Source: Streptomyces sp. SLBN-31
GTDB lineage: Bacteria > Actinomycetota > Actinomycetes > Streptomycetales > Streptomycetaceae
Assembly: GCF_006715395.1 (NCBI RefSeq)
Contig: NZ_VFNC01000003.1
Span: 620,001 to 684,000, forward strand
DNA length: 64,000 nt
Direction: 5' to 3'
The translations under genes were made by a program, and so were the position numbers. Positions 43,254-53,943 of the stretch are shown here, in pieces. The notes below the pieces were generated by a model, which was not told the origin of the DNA, made no database searches, and saw only the letters and a list, made by a program, of their open reading frames with translations. Within the stretch, counting starts at the first letter, position 1. Each line of letters begins with the position of its first letter.

Positions 43254-44366
43254 ATGACAGCAGCAGGGAAGCACCAGGTGAGTCGCGCGGAAACCTCACG
43301 TCGAGGCAGCCGGCCGGGCCGGGCGGGCATCAGAGACGTCGCCGCCGCCGCCGGAGTCTCCATCACGACCGTCTCCGATGCCCTGAACGGCAAGGGCAGG
43401 CTCCCGGACGCCACCCGACGCCATGTCCGCGAGGTCGCCGACAGACTGGGGTACCGCCCCTCGGCCGCGGCCCGCACGCTCCGTACCGGCAAGTCGGGCC
43501 TCATCGGCCTTACCGTGACGACGTACGGGGATGAACCTTTCACCTTCACCGAGTTCGCGTACTTCGCCGAGATGGCGCGGGCCGCCACCTCCGCCGCGCT
43601 CGCCCGCGGCTACGCGCTGGTGATCCTCCCGGCGACCTCGCGCCACGACGTGTGGTCGAACGTCGCCCTCGACGGCACGGTCGTCATCGACCCCTCCGAC
43701 CAGGACCCGGTGGTCAGCGAACTGGTCCGGCAGGGTTTACCGGTGGTCTCCGACGGCCGCCCGGCCGGCTCCCTGCCGGTCACCGCGTGGGTCGACAACG
43801 ACCACGAGGCCGCCGTACTCGGCATCCTCGACCACCTGGCCGACGCCGGCGCCCGCCGCATCGGCCTGCTGACCGGGACGTCGACGGACACGTACACCCA
43901 CCTGTCGACCACGGCGTACCTGCGCTGGTGCGAGCGCGTCGGCCAGGACCCGGTGTACGAGGCCTACCCGGCGCACGACCCGTGCGCGGGGGCCGTCGCC
44001 GCCGACCGGCTGCTGGCCCGCCCGGACCGCCCGGACGCCGTCTACGGCCTGTTCGACCCCAACGGCACCGATCTGCTCGCCGCCGCCCGTCGTTACGGCC
44101 TGCGCGTACCGGACGACCTGCTTCTGGTCTGCTGCAGCGAATCCGGGGTGTACGCCAACACCGACCCGCCCATCACCACACTCTCACTGAAGCCGCGCCG
44201 GATCGGCACGGCGGTGGTGCAGCTGCTCATCGACGCGATCGAGGGGGTCGAATCGGACCAACCGGTCGAGCAGGTGATACCGACGGAACTGATCGTGCGC
44301 ACCTCGTCGCAACGACGTGCTCCGCGTACGACGGTGAGCCCGCCGCGTTCGCCCGAAGAGGAGTGA
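43254..44366 (+). CDS. LacI family transcriptional regulator with a TTA codon
   Basis: A 370-residue LacI/GalR regulator. After a basic N-terminal tail comes the helix-turn-helix GIRDVAAAAGVSITTVSDAL and hinge AARTLRTGKSGLIG, then a periplasmic-binding-protein-like sugar domain (about 75-345; VWSNVALDGTVVIDPSD, DGRPAGSLPVTAWVDNDHE). Codon 162 (43737-43739) is TTA, the rare leucine codon read only by the bldA tRNA in Streptomyces, so translation should depend on development. ATG at 43254 is chosen by the position of the HTH and by a TACTAT -10-like hexamer nearby. No sugar operon adjoins it, so the target is unknown. Confidence 0.92.
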   Translation: MTAAGKHQVSRAETSRRGSRPGRAGIRDVAAAAGVSITTVSDALNGKGRLPDATRRHVREVADRLGYRPSAAARTLRTGKSGLIGLTVTTYGDEPFTFTEFAYFAEMARAATSAALARGYALVILPATSRHDVWSNVALDGTVVIDPSDQDPVVSELVRQGLPVVSDGRPAGSLPVTAWVDNDHEAAVLGILDHLADAGARRIGLLTGTSTDTYTHLSTTAYLRWCERVGQDPVYEAYPAHDPCAGAVAADRLLARPDRPDAVYGLFDPNGTDLLAAARRYGLRVPDDLLLVCCSESGVYANTDPPITTLSLKPRRIGTAVVQLLIDAIEGVESDQPVEQVIPTELIVRTSSQRRAPRTTVSPPRSPEEE

Positions 44367-44566
44367 AACAAGCGCTGTCAGCAGCGGTCGAAGCCCTGCC
44401 CAATCGGGGCGAAAGCCGCGGTGAACTGGACTCTTGCGCCGATTCACCACCCCTGGGTCATCACATGGCGCGATCCGCATTCCTATGATGGGCCCACGAC
44501 ACCGCGGGCCGCTGCGACCAGGCAGTCCGAAGCGGTGCAGATGCGGCGCGATGGTGGAGGGGTCTG

Positions 44567-45643
44567 ATGACTCAGGGGGCCGGTCAGGGACCCGAGACGG
44601 AGCGGACGGCGACGTTGCGCGACTTCCGGGTGCCTGCGTACGTCCACGAGACCGGTCCGTACGGCCACAGCACGCACCCCGGCGACGTCGTACCGCCCCA
44701 CGAGGAGACGTATCCCGAGGGCTACACACCGACCGAGCGCGACCTGCCCGTCATCAACCGCGGTGACACGCTCCAGGTGCCCGTCGACCCGGCGGGCCAG
44801 GCGGTGCCGCAGCCGAACGACGGCGTCGGCCCGCTCTACGTCGTCGGCGACGTCCACGGTTACCTGGACGAACTGGTGGCCGCGCTCCAGGAGCAGGGGC
44901 TGATCGACGCGGGCGGGAACTGGTGCGCCGGCACCGCCAGGCTGTGGTTCCTCGGCGACTTCACCGACCGCGGGCCCGACGGCATCGGCGTCATCGACCT
45001 GGTGATGCGGCTGTCCGCGGAGGCGGCCGCGGCCGGCGGCTACTGCAAGGCGCTCATGGGCAACCACGAGCTGCTGCTGCTCGGCGCCAAGCGGTTCGGC
45101 GACACCCCCGTCAACTCCGGCGCGGGCACCGCCACCTTCCAGGCGGCGTGGTTGCTGAACGGCGGTCAGAAGACCGACATGGACCGCCTCCAGGACCATC
45201 ACCTGCAGTGGATGGCCCGCCTCGACGCCGTCGAGGAGGTCGACGGCTATCTGCTCCTGCATTCCGACACCACCGCCTACCTCGACTACGGCGACTCGAT
45301 CGAGGCGGTCAACGACACGATCCGCGAGACCCTCACCCGCAACGACGCCGACGAATGCTGGGACCTGTTCCGCAAGTTCACCAAGCGCTTCTCCTTCCGC
45401 GACGAAGGCGGCGCGGACGCCGCACGCTCCCTGCTGGATACGTACGGCGGCACCCGTGTCGTTCACGGTCACAGCCCCATCCCCTATCTCCTGGGTGAGG
45501 TCGGCTCCGAGGACGGCGAGGACGACGCGGGCCCCGTGGTCGAGGGACCCCACGTCTACGCGGAAGGCCTGGCCATCGCGATGGACGGCGGGGTGACCAT
45601 GGCCGGAAAGCTGCTGGTCCGGCAACTTCCGCTGGATATCTGA
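44567..45643 (+). CDS. Calcineurin-like metallophosphoesterase
   Basis: A 358-residue protein of the PPP-like metallophosphatase family: GDVHGYLDELVAAL, FLGDFTDRGPDGIGVIDLVM, MGNHELLLLGAKRFG and VVHGHSPIPYLLGE give all the metal-binding motifs. The N-terminal ~85 residues (TLRDFRVPAYVHETGPYGHS) are an extension without a recognised domain. It should be a cytosolic phosphoprotein or small-molecule phosphatase. Strong RBS (GGAGGGG) before the ATG. Monocistronic. Confidence 0.92.
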   Translation: MTQGAGQGPETERTATLRDFRVPAYVHETGPYGHSTHPGDVVPPHEETYPEGYTPTERDLPVINRGDTLQVPVDPAGQAVPQPNDGVGPLYVVGDVHGYLDELVAALQEQGLIDAGGNWCAGTARLWFLGDFTDRGPDGIGVIDLVMRLSAEAAAAGGYCKALMGNHELLLLGAKRFGDTPVNSGAGTATFQAAWLLNGGQKTDMDRLQDHHLQWMARLDAVEEVDGYLLLHSDTTAYLDYGDSIEAVNDTIRETLTRNDADECWDLFRKFTKRFSFRDEGGADAARSLLDTYGGTRVVHGHSPIPYLLGEVGSEDGEDDAGPVVEGPHVYAEGLAIAMDGGVTMAGKLLVRQLPLDI

Positions 45644-45834
45644 GCGTTCACAGGGCAGGCGCCCCGACGACGGAGCCGCGATGAACGGCGCAGGCCAGGG
45701 CCCAATTTCCGGAAACCCCCTGTCGACGTGTGCCGTCCCGGCTCTACCATCGGCTTATCCGTAGCAGGCTCCCCTCCGTTTCTGCCCGACGGCTCGTTGG
45801 CATGCGAGCCCCAAGCCCTACGGAGCATCGGGGG

Positions 45835-46704
45835 ATGCACATGAACAGCGTTCCGCAGCACCTGCTGAGCGAGGACCGCCAGGAGTACGAGCGGGTCCTC
45901 GATGAGGCGCTGCGCTCCGCCCCAAACCGCCCGGAACTGGCCGCTGTGGGACAGCGGCTGAACACCGAACAGCTGCGCACCATGGCGCTGAACGCCACCG
46001 CACTCATCACGGCGGCCGCGGCGACCGAGTACCAGCACTACGTGAAGGTTCGCGAGGAACTGCGCCAGCCGGCGTCGTCCACCCCGTCGTCCACCCGCGC
46101 GTCGGGCTCCACGGAGCCGGGCCCGGACGCGATGGGGCTCGCTGCCACCCTCGGCGAGGCCGTCGAACCCGCCGGCGCGGGCGCCGTCGCCGTCGCCGCC
46201 GTCCTGACACCCGTCCTCGCCGGAACGGCCGCGGTGATATTCCTGCTCGTCGGATACGTCATCAGGTCGGTCGCCCCCAAACAGATGTTCGGCAAGACCA
46301 TGATCACCGCTGGCTGGGTGTTCGGCGCGATGACCGCTGCCGCCATCCTCGTGGCCGCAGTGGGACTGCTCCTGACCGCGCTGCGCAACCGTCCGGCACT
46401 CGAAGCCGGACCGTACGGAGAACTGAGCGGAGAGGTGGCCCGGGCCAAGGACGCCTGGCGCGAGGCGCTGCTGGAGCGTGGCGTCCTGCCGTTCCTGCGG
46501 GAGGCCCTCGCCGACCCCGGCGCGGCGGCCGCCCTGAACACCACGACACCCTCGGCGCCGACGAGCCGCATCCCGCAACTCGGTTACGACCGCCCGGGCT
46601 TCACCAGCCCGGACGACGGACCGGCGCGCGGCCACCGGCCGAGCTTCACGAGCCCGGACTACACCAGCCCGGACTTCGGAGGCCCCGAACACCAGCCGGA
46701 GTGA
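45835..46704 (+). CDS. Membrane protein of unknown function with C-terminal FTSPD repeats
   Basis: A 289-residue protein. The N-terminal ~90 residues are soluble and helical (QHLLSEDRQEYERVLDEALR). Two hydrophobic helices follow (about 115-145, GAVAVAAVLTPVLAGTAAVI, and about 160-180), then a charged segment. The C-terminus carries three short repeats: GFTSPDD, SFTSPDY and TSPDFGG. ATG at 45835 or 45841 are both possible, preceded by a GGGGG stretch. The repeats could be phosphorylation or protein-binding sites (inference). No family recognised; it precedes thiC convergently. Confidence 0.75.
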   Translation: MHMNSVPQHLLSEDRQEYERVLDEALRSAPNRPELAAVGQRLNTEQLRTMALNATALITAAAATEYQHYVKVREELRQPASSTPSSTRASGSTEPGPDAMGLAATLGEAVEPAGAGAVAVAAVLTPVLAGTAAVIFLLVGYVIRSVAPKQMFGKTMITAGWVFGAMTAAAILVAAVGLLLTALRNRPALEAGPYGELSGEVARAKDAWREALLERGVLPFLREALADPGAAAALNTTTPSAPTSRIPQLGYDRPGFTSPDDGPARGHRPSFTSPDYTSPDFGGPEHQPE

Positions 46705-46708
46705 GCCT

Positions 46709-46759
46709 CGGCTTGCGCCCTCCACCACAGGAAGACCCCCTTCGGGGGAGCGCAAGCCG
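46709..46759. terminator. Nested hairpin between the membrane protein gene and thiC
   Basis: An outer 10-bp stem (CGGCTTGCGC / GCGCAAGCCG) encloses an inner CCCCC-TTC-GGGGG hairpin, 4 bases after the stop codon. A second GC-rich inverted repeat (GGGGCGGC / GCCGCCCC, about 46845-46882) immediately follows the thiC stop and may terminate thiC. Confidence 0.7.
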
Positions 46760-46889
46760 AACCTCGACTGCGAGACTGCGACGACGCCATGGAGACGCGT
46801 CGGCGGCCGCCCGAGCCGGCGAGGCCGCACCTCGCCGCGGAACGGGGCGGCCCACGCCTCGGCCGTGAGGCACGAGCCGCCCCGCGGGG

Positions 46890-48880
<1,991 letters not shown>

Positions 48881-48954
48881 AAGGTGCCTCCACGCTAGCG
48901 TCATTTCTGGCGCGGTGAACAGGGGGCCTCTGTCGTTCTTGCGATGATCGGGCG

Positions 48955-50451
48955 GTGACCACGACGCAGCAGCCCTCGTATCCGCCGGAGCAGCCCCGCC
49001 GGTCCGGCTCCGTAAGCGGCGATGCCCACGGTCCCCACGGGGGCCGTGAGCAGCACGCGCACGGGCACTCCTCCGGTGGCCATGAGCAGCACGCGCACCG
49101 GCATGTGTCCGGTGACCCCGAACACGACGTCGGCCAAGGGCACGGCTCCGGTGGCGGTCACGGGCACAGCCACAGCCATGGGCCGGCGGCCCCCGTCTCC
49201 CGGCATCTGCGCAAGGTCATCGGGGCGATCCTCATCCCCTTCGCCGCGGCCGTGGTGGTCGGGCTCGCGGTGCTGTGGCCCGGCGGGGCACCGGCGCACG
49301 AGCGGACCGGGGTGGGCTTCGACCGGCAGTCCCAGCAGGCGACGGTCACCAGGGTCGTCGAGGTCAGCTGCAAGTCCGTCAACGCCTCCGGCGGGGGCTC
49401 GGCCGGGGCCACCTCGGCCGCCGGTGGCACCTCCGCCCAGCAGGAGGACAAGGGCACCTGCAAGAAGGCCACCGTCCGCGTCGACACCGGCCACGACAAG
49501 GGCCGTACGTTCGTCGAGATCGTGCAGCCGGACCAGTCCCGGCAACTGCACCAGGGCGAGAAGGTCGTGGTCGCCTACGAGCCCTCGGCGCCGAAGAACC
49601 TGCAGTACTCGGTGAGCGACGTCAACCGGCGCTTCCCGATGGCACTCCTCGCCGGGCTCTTCGCCGTCGCCGTCGTGATCGTCGGACGCATGCGGGGCGT
49701 CATGGCGCTGGTCGCACTCGCCATCAGCTTCCTGATCCTGAACTTCTTCATCCTGCCCGCGATCCTTCAGGGCTCGAATCCCCTGGTCGTGGCGGTCGTC
49801 GGGGCGAGCGCCATCATGCTGATCGCCCTGTACATGTGCCACGGTCTGTCCGCCCGCACCTCCGTCGCCGTGCTCGGCACCCTGATCTCCCTGGTGCTGA
49901 TCGGCATCCTCGGCTCGCAGTTCATCGGCTGGGCCGCACTGACCGGCAACACCGACGACAACACCGGTCTCATCCACGGCCTGTACCCGTCGATCGACAT
50001 GAGCGGTCTGCTGCTCGCCGGCGTCATCATCGGCTCGCTCGGCGTCCTCGACGACGTCACCGTCACCCAGACCTCGGCCGTCTGGGAACTGCACGAGGCC
50101 AACCCGGCCATGGGCTGGCGCGGGCTGTACCGGGCCGGCATCCGCATCGGACGCGACCACATCGCCTCCGTCGTCAACACCCTCGTCCTCGCCTACGCGG
50201 GCGCCGCGCTGCCGTTGCTGCTGCTCTTCTCCATCGCGCAGAGCAGTGTGGGGACGGTCGCCAACAGCGAACTCGTGGCCGAGGAGATCGTGCGCACGCT
50301 GGTGGGCTCGATCGGCCTGGTCGCCTCGGTGCCGGTCACCACGCTGCTGGCGGCGCTGGTGGTCTCGGCCGACCGGCCGGAGGCCGCCATGGCGGCGCAG
50401 GCGTCTTCGGCACCGGCGCGCTCGGGGAAGGGACGGCGGCGCAAGCACTGA
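48955..50451 (+). CDS. YibE/F family membrane protein with His-rich N-terminus
   Basis: A 498-residue membrane protein of the YibE/YibF family. Residues 20-75 are exceptionally rich in His and Gly (EQHAHGHSSGGHEQHAHRH, then GHGHSHSHG), likely cytosolic metal-binding or a metal sensor. A first membrane helix follows (about 90-108), then an extracellular beta domain to about 220 with one CxxxxxCK pair, and seven further helices (about 225-480). The characteristic GVLDDVTVTQTSAVWEL, which resembles a substrate-binding helix, is present. Substrate unknown. It is divergent from thiC. Confidence 0.88.
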   Translation: MTTTQQPSYPPEQPRRSGSVSGDAHGPHGGREQHAHGHSSGGHEQHAHRHVSGDPEHDVGQGHGSGGGHGHSHSHGPAAPVSRHLRKVIGAILIPFAAAVVVGLAVLWPGGAPAHERTGVGFDRQSQQATVTRVVEVSCKSVNASGGGSAGATSAAGGTSAQQEDKGTCKKATVRVDTGHDKGRTFVEIVQPDQSRQLHQGEKVVVAYEPSAPKNLQYSVSDVNRRFPMALLAGLFAVAVVIVGRMRGVMALVALAISFLILNFFILPAILQGSNPLVVAVVGASAIMLIALYMCHGLSARTSVAVLGTLISLVLIGILGSQFIGWAALTGNTDDNTGLIHGLYPSIDMSGLLLAGVIIGSLGVLDDVTVTQTSAVWELHEANPAMGWRGLYRAGIRIGRDHIASVVNTLVLAYAGAALPLLLLFSIAQSSVGTVANSELVAEEIVRTLVGSIGLVASVPVTTLLAALVVSADRPEAAMAAQASSAPARSGKGRRRKH

Positions 50452-50593
50452 GCCCGGGTGGCGCCGCGGGTGTCGAAGCCCGAAGGCGCAGCAATGGTTC
50501 TGCCCGGGGCGGCTCACACCCGCGAGAGAAGCGTTCCTGCGTCTTCCGTGCCCCGCGCCGAGGTGGTCCGCCGACTCCGCGGCCCCGCCGGCC

Positions 50594-51031
50594 TCAGCCC
50601 GCGCTCTGCTCCTCCGCCAGGATCCGGTCCAGCGCCTCGTCGAGATGGGCGTCGAAGTCGGCGAGCGCACCCTCCTGGCCCAACGGCACGAGCTTGTCGG
50701 TGCGGTCGAGGAAGGCGATGAGCGGGGCGGTGGACGAACGGAACAGCGCCTGGTCGCAGCCGACCTGAAGCCGGATCAGGACATCGCCGAGCGACTCCGG
50801 TTCGACGGGCGAGACCCGCACGTCCCCGTCGCCGGACGGCCTGCCGACCCCGTCGATCAGCAATTCCCGGCCGAAAGCCCAGGTCACCGGGTCGTCGCCC
50901 GGGAGATGGAAGGTCAGCCGCACGGCATAGGGATCACAGGACTCGTAACGCAGCTCCACCGGAATACGGAAAGAGAGCTCCTCGGAGACGAGGAAGCTCA
51001 TCATGACCTCTGCCTGTACCGACTCGCGCAT
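50594..51031 (-). CDS. ssgA: SsgA, cell-division and sporulation activator (SALP family)
   Basis: A 145-residue SsgA-like protein. LSFRIPVELRYESCDPYAVR, FHLPGDDPVTWAFGRELLIDG, GDVLIRLQVG and RTDKLVPLGQEG are diagnostic for SsgA itself. SsgA helps place SsgB and FtsZ at sporulation septa in Streptomyces. The start is ambiguous: M1 at 51031 (MRESVQAEV) or the ATG at 51001 (MSFLVSEE), which has AGAGG upstream and gives 135 residues. The gene for its activator SsgR lies directly upstream in the same direction, the arrangement known from S. coelicolor. Confidence 0.96.
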   Translation of the reverse strand: MRESVQAEVMMSFLVSEELSFRIPVELRYESCDPYAVRLTFHLPGDDPVTWAFGRELLIDGVGRPSGDGDVRVSPVEPESLGDVLIRLQVGCDQALFRSSTAPLIAFLDRTDKLVPLGQEGALADFDAHLDEALDRILAEEQSAG

Positions 51032-51129
51032 CGCCTACCCCGTAATTTGTAGCCGTCTGGCCGGGAATCATCCCCTGACACAGGTGAAATATTGCTGAAA
51101 GTACACGGCAGATCACAAGGAGTGAGTTT

Positions 51130-52098
51130 TCACATACTGATAGAGATGGCGAGAGACCCCAGCAGACGCCCGATCTCGCTCTGCAGCTGCCGCGCCACCG
51201 GCAGCAGACGGTCTGCCTGATGGCACGGCAGGGAGATGGCCATCGTGGCGGCCGTCGTCCCCAGGGTGATGGGGATGGCCGCGCAGACCGTCCCCAGCGC
51301 GTACTCCTGCCGCTCCGTCACCGTCTCCATCCGCGGGGTCCGCTCGAGCCGGCGCAGCAGGGCGCGGCCGTCGGGCACCGTGTACGGGGTGACGGGCTGC
51401 ACGGGGTGGCGCTCAAGGTGATCGCGGCGGCCCTGCTCGTCCAGCTGGGACAGCAGGCACTGCCCGATCGCGTGGGCGTGTCCGGTCTCGCGGAAGTCCG
51501 CCCATTCCTCGACCGCCGGATTGCCCGGGGTGTCGGAGACGCACCTGATCTCGATCTCGCCTTCCTGGTACACGGCGTAGTACACGGGAACGCCGATCGC
51601 GTCGCGGAATCCGGCGAGCGCGTCCATGATCGTGCTGCGACGTTTCTGCTGGGCTCCGCTGCGGCCGAGCCGCTCGGCCGCCTCGCCGAGGAAGAACAGG
51701 CCCTTGTCCCTGCGCAGATAGCCCTCGTGCACCAGGGTGCGCAGCAGGTGGTACGCCGTCGGCAGCGCCAGTCCGGTCTCGCGGGCGAGCTGCTTGGCGG
51801 GGGCTCCGTGCGCGTGCCCCGCGACGCATTCCAGCAGTCTCATCGCGCGCTGGACGGAACCGATGAGGGTCGCGGCCTGCGGCTGCGCGGCAGGGGGCGT
51901 GGGCGGCCGCGTGGTGTGCGACGACCTCGCTGCCGCGGAAGAGGCGCGTGACGGCGCCGGGGCCCCGGCCGCGCGTTCCTGCGTTCCGGGGCGCGTTCCT
52001 GGGCCGGGCTGTTCCGGGGGCCGGAGACGGGGTGTGGCGGGGGGCGCCGGGGTCGGTGGTGCGTGGGGGGAGGTGAGTGCGGTGTCTACGGTGGCCAA
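51130..52098 (-). CDS. ssgR: SsgR, IclR-type activator of ssgA
   Basis: A 322-residue IclR-family regulator. The first ~78 residues are Pro/Ala/Thr-rich and not part of the fold. The winged helix follows (about 80-140: SVQRAMRLLECVAGHAHGAP, AYHLLRTLVHEGYLRRDKG) and then the IclR ligand domain (about 150-320). SsgR is the dedicated transcriptional activator of ssgA in S. coelicolor. TTG at 52098 is chosen with GGAG 6 bases upstream; a downstream start excluding the tail is possible. ssgA follows after 98 bp. Confidence 0.93.
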   Translation of the reverse strand: MATVDTALTSPHAPPTPAPPATPRLRPPEQPGPGTRPGTQERAAGAPAPSRASSAAARSSHTTRPPTPPAAQPQAATLIGSVQRAMRLLECVAGHAHGAPAKQLARETGLALPTAYHLLRTLVHEGYLRRDKGLFFLGEAAERLGRSGAQQKRRSTIMDALAGFRDAIGVPVYYAVYQEGEIEIRCVSDTPGNPAVEEWADFRETGHAHAIGQCLLSQLDEQGRRDHLERHPVQPVTPYTVPDGRALLRRLERTPRMETVTERQEYALGTVCAAIPITLGTTAATMAISLPCHQADRLLPVARQLQSEIGRLLGSLAISISM

Positions 52099-52297
52099 GG
52101 GTCACTCCAGAAGCACAAGGGGGCGGCCCGTGCTGTGGGGTAACACGGGGAGGGATGCGCCGCTCACCGGGGTCGTTCCCGCGACGAGTTCCGGACTCTA
52201 ATCGCCCGCCACCGCTTGCGGACGGTCTGCCCGGGAAACTTCCCTCCCCCGAGGGAACCGGTGATTCCCGTTACCGGTCACCGGTCTCCCACGGCCC

Positions 52298-52510
52298 TCA
52301 CCAGTCGCTGCGCGACGTGGAGCTCGATGTGAACTTCCGTACGACGTAGATCAGTCCACCGACGAGCGCCACGAAGACCAGCGCCTTGAAAAGCAGCCCG
52401 ATGACGAAGCCGACGACCGTGGCGATCAGGCCGCCGAACACGACCAGGGCGATGACCGGCACCGCGATCCACTTCACCCACCAGGGCAGTCCCGAGAAGA
52501 TCTCTCCCAT
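52298..52510 (-). CDS. Small DUF5326 family membrane protein
   Basis: A 70-residue protein with two hydrophobic helices (about 12-35, IAVPVIALVVFGGLIATVVG, and 40-58) and a Ser/Thr-rich tail (KFTSSSTSRSDW). The start MGEIFSGLPWWVKW is a conserved opening of the actinobacterial DUF5326 family. Function unknown. The 199 bp between it and ssgR contain no visible gene. Confidence 0.88.
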   Translation of the reverse strand: MGEIFSGLPWWVKWIAVPVIALVVFGGLIATVVGFVIGLLFKALVFVALVGGLIYVVRKFTSSSTSRSDW

Positions 52511-52689
52511 TGCTCTCGTCCTTGTCTCTCCGCCCGTCGCTTATGCCGGGTCCGTCGGTGACCCGGGGCTCTGTGCCGGATCCTTCTTCTGTCCTGCCAT
52601 CGATGCTAGGGCCGTGAGGGGGCCCGCCGGGGGCTTCGCATCCCTTGCCCTCCCCTGATCGAACCCCTAGGGAACCCCGAGGCCGCGGC

Positions 52690-53007
52690 TCAGCTTTCCG
52701 GCGGAGAGAACACCACGAGCACCCTGAGGTCCTCGCTGATGTGGTGGAACTTGTGGGCGACACCGGCCGGCACGTAGATCACGCTGCCGCGCGCCACCTG
52801 GGTCGTCTCCAGGCCGACGGTGACGGCGGCGCGGCCGCTCACAACGAAGTAGACCTCGTCCTGGTTGTGCGGCTTCTGTGGATCATGCTCGCCGGCGTTC
52901 AGCGCGTACAGGCCGACGGACATGTTCCGTTCCCGCAGAAACTGCAGGTAGGCGCCGTCGTTGGCGGCGCGTTCCGCCTCCAGTTCGTCCAGCCGGAATG
53001 CCTTCAT
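52690..53007 (-). CDS. Single-domain cupin protein
   Basis: A 105-residue cupin. The two cupin motifs are visible: HDPQKPHNQDEVYFVVSGRA (metal-binding His and Glu) and GSVIYVPAGVAHKFHHI (second His). Such small cupins often bind a metal ion and may be dioxygenases or isomerases; the substrate is unknown. It is divergent from the holin-like gene, with about 60 bp between starts. Confidence 0.9.
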   Translation of the reverse strand: MKAFRLDELEAERAANDGAYLQFLRERNMSVGLYALNAGEHDPQKPHNQDEVYFVVSGRAAVTVGLETTQVARGSVIYVPAGVAHKFHHISEDLRVLVVFSPPES

Positions 53008-53066
53008 CGCGGTTGTCGTCCTCGTCCCCGTACTCGTAGCCGATCTGGTCTGCCACGATCAGACAC

Positions 53067-53444
53067 ATGAAGAATTTCCTAGTCAAGACGATCGCCAACG
53101 CGGGCGCCCTGGCGGTCGCGGTGTGGCTGCTGGACAAGATCACCCTTACCGGTGACAGCACCGGCAAGAAGGCCTGGACGCTGATCCTCGTCGCCCTGCT
53201 CTTCGGCCTGGTGAACTGGCTGGTCAAGCCGATCGTGAAGCTGCTGTCCCTGCCGTTCGTCATCCTGACGCTCGGTCTGTTCACGCTCGTCGTCAACGCC
53301 CTGATGCTGCTGCTGACCTCGTGGCTGGCCGACAAGCTCGACCTGAGCTTCCACGTCGAGGGCTTCTGGACCGCGGTCCTCGGCGGTCTGATCATCTCGA
53401 TCGTCTCCTGGGCGCTGCACGTCGTCCTGCCGGACGAGGACTGA
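53067..53444 (+). CDS. Four-helix membrane protein of the phage holin superfamily IV
   Basis: A 125-residue protein with four hydrophobic helices (about 5-22, 35-55, 62-85 and 100-120) and the signature LFGLVNWLVKPIVKLLSLPF of the actinobacterial phage holin family 4 (PF04020-type). These chromosomal proteins are not linked to prophages and their role is unknown. It precedes ptpA by 7 bp, so the two and the following lyase form an operon. Confidence 0.9.
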   Translation: MKNFLVKTIANAGALAVAVWLLDKITLTGDSTGKKAWTLILVALLFGLVNWLVKPIVKLLSLPFVILTLGLFTLVVNALMLLLTSWLADKLDLSFHVEGFWTAVLGGLIISIVSWALHVVLPDED

Positions 53445-53451
53445 GCGGACG

Positions 53452-53943
53452 ATGAGCTACCGCGTCTGCTTCGTCTGCACCGGCAACATCTGCCGCTCCC
53501 CGATGGCCGAGTCCGTCTTCCGCGCCCACCTGCGGGAGGCCGGGCTCGACGGCCTGGTCGAGGTGGACAGCGCGGGCACCGGCGGCTGGCACGAGGGTGA
53601 CGGAGCCGACCCGCGCACCGTCTCCGTCCTTCGCGCGAACGGCTACGACGGCGCCCACATCGCCCGTCAGTTCCAGCCCTCGTGGTTCGCCCGCCTGGAC
53701 CTGGTCATCGCCCTCGACGCCGGCCATCTCAAGGCCCTGCGCCGGCTCGCGCCGTCCCCGGAGGACGCGGCGAAGGTGCGGCTGCTGCGTTCGTACGACC
53801 CCGCCGCGGGCGACGACCTGGACGTGCCCGACCCGTACTACGGGGGCGTGGAAGGCTTCGAGGAGTGCCTTGAGATGGTGGAGAGGGCGAGCGAGGGTCT
53901 CCTCGACGCGGTACGCGAGCAGGTGGAGGGACGGGCGGCATGA
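53452..53943 (+). CDS. ptpA: Low molecular weight protein-tyrosine phosphatase
   Basis: A 163-residue LMW-PTP. The P-loop VCTGNICRSPMAE holds the nucleophile Cys and Arg in CX5R near residue 11, and the general acid Asp is in VPDPYYGG (about 126). In S. coelicolor PtpA has been linked to control of secondary metabolism. It starts 7 bp after the holin-like gene and overlaps the next gene by 4 bases (ATGA), so translation is coupled to cystathionine gamma-lyase. Confidence 0.95.
   Translation: MSYRVCFVCTGNICRSPMAESVFRAHLREAGLDGLVEVDSAGTGGWHEGDGADPRTVSVLRANGYDGAHIARQFQPSWFARLDLVIALDAGHLKALRRLAPSPEDAAKVRLLRSYDPAAGDDLDVPDPYYGGVEGFEECLEMVERASEGLLDAVREQVEGRAA

Noticed and set aside
53067..53444. 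Prophage lysis gene (holin)
   Set aside because: No phage genes nearby; the protein belongs to the chromosomal holin-like superfamily IV common in actinobacteria.
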